DNA of 64,000 bases from the NCBI GenBank assembly GCA_028554645.1, contig JAQOOI010000080.1, forward strand, positions 1,054,001-1,118,000, given 5' to 3'. Source of the stretch: Omphalotus guepiniiformis (lineage: Eukaryota > Basidiomycota > Agaricomycetes > Agaricales > Omphalotaceae). Below the pieces are notes generated by a model. The model saw only the letters and a program-made list of their open reading frames with translations, did no database searches and was not told the DNA's origin. Within the stretch, counting starts at the first letter, position 1; each line of letters starts with the position of its first letter. The translations under genes and the position numbers were made by a program. This document shows, in pieces, positions 63,901 to 64,000 of this stretch.

Positions 63901-64000
63901 CCTTATCCTACAAATAATTAGTGTATAGGGTTGGAAACGGTAGAAGGTAAAGATACCTTGTCCACTGACACGATCATACCTGACAAGGGCTGCTCCCCAG
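60980..64000 (-). CDS. UBA1: Ubiquitin-activating enzyme E1 (5' part beyond the window)
   Basis: Activates ubiquitin with ATP and passes it to E2s. Only codons after about residue 180 are present; the gene runs off the right edge. Visible: [48 protein letters not shown] and [20 protein letters not shown], then the active adenylation site [20 protein letters not shown] with [19 protein letters not shown]. The catalytic Cys lies in [20 protein letters not shown]. The SCCH part follows: [17 protein letters not shown] and [15 protein letters not shown]. The last exons encode [20 protein letters not shown] and the ubiquitin-fold end VPFIVVRI, stop at 60980-60982. About ten introns. All key residues are present. 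Confidence 0.95.

Overview
The window looks like a gene-dense stretch of an Agaricomycete (mushroom-forming basidiomycete) nuclear genome. Most genes are broken by many short introns of about 45-70 bases with GT..AG ends, several exons are under 20 bases, and two proteins belong to families I know mainly from agarics (a DUF6533 membrane protein and an orphan family at 32.6-33.8 kb). I see no rRNA, tRNA, CRISPR array or intact transposon. Exon models were worked out by eye from reading-frame continuity, splice sites and family conservation; outer boundaries are firmer than some inner ones.

Layout. 1-9 kb: a 5'-truncated zinc-independent MDR reductase, a DUF6533 seven-helix protein, a VFA1-like protein, class III alcohol dehydrogenase (formaldehyde detoxification) and a tail-anchored acyl-CoA-binding protein of ACBD5/Atg37 type. 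10-16 kb: a secreted M43 metalloprotease, a divergent pair of mitochondrial genes (mS34-like and GatC-like), and dUTPase divergent from an SQ-rich nuclear protein with a PIP-like N terminus. 16-30 kb: an SDR, Mpo1-like dioxygenase, Sec22, a low-complexity protein, Rat1/Xrn2, eIF2B delta and a mitochondrial fission protein. 30-40 kb: an FHA+forkhead regulator, the orphan agaric protein, the meiotic RING protein HEI10 and a large CUE-like protein. 44-54 kb: a second forkhead factor, MED18, BCD1, DRE2 and the STRIPAK scaffold STRIP/Far11. 57-64 kb: a Pho80-like cyclin and the ubiquitin-activating enzyme E1, cut by the right edge.

How the genes relate. The content is mostly unlinked housekeeping biology: transcription and RNA processing (MED18, BCD1, Rat1, two forkheads), translation (eIF2B delta, mS34, GatC), Fe-S assembly (DRE2), trafficking (Sec22, VFA1), lipid handling (Mpo1, ACBP), ubiquitin (E1) and the cell or meiotic cycle (dUTPase, HEI10, cyclin, STRIP). 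The clearest organisation is divergent gene pairs sharing 100-335 base promoters: VFA1/SFA1, mS34/GatC, DUT1/SQ protein, MPO1/SEC22, RAT1/GCD2 and MTP1/FHL1-like. Gene-poor islands lie at 8.9-10.4, 40.1-44.2 and 54.2-57.5 kb.

I found no multi-gene system that is plainly new. The best leads are the SQ-rich/PIP-like protein paired with dUTPase, the orphan agaric protein with a possible mitochondrial leader, and unusual splicing: 7- and 18-base exons in HEI10, a catalytic motif on a 14-base exon in the SDR, an intron right after the start codon of RAT1, a probable GC-AG intron, and one junction with no canonical solution.
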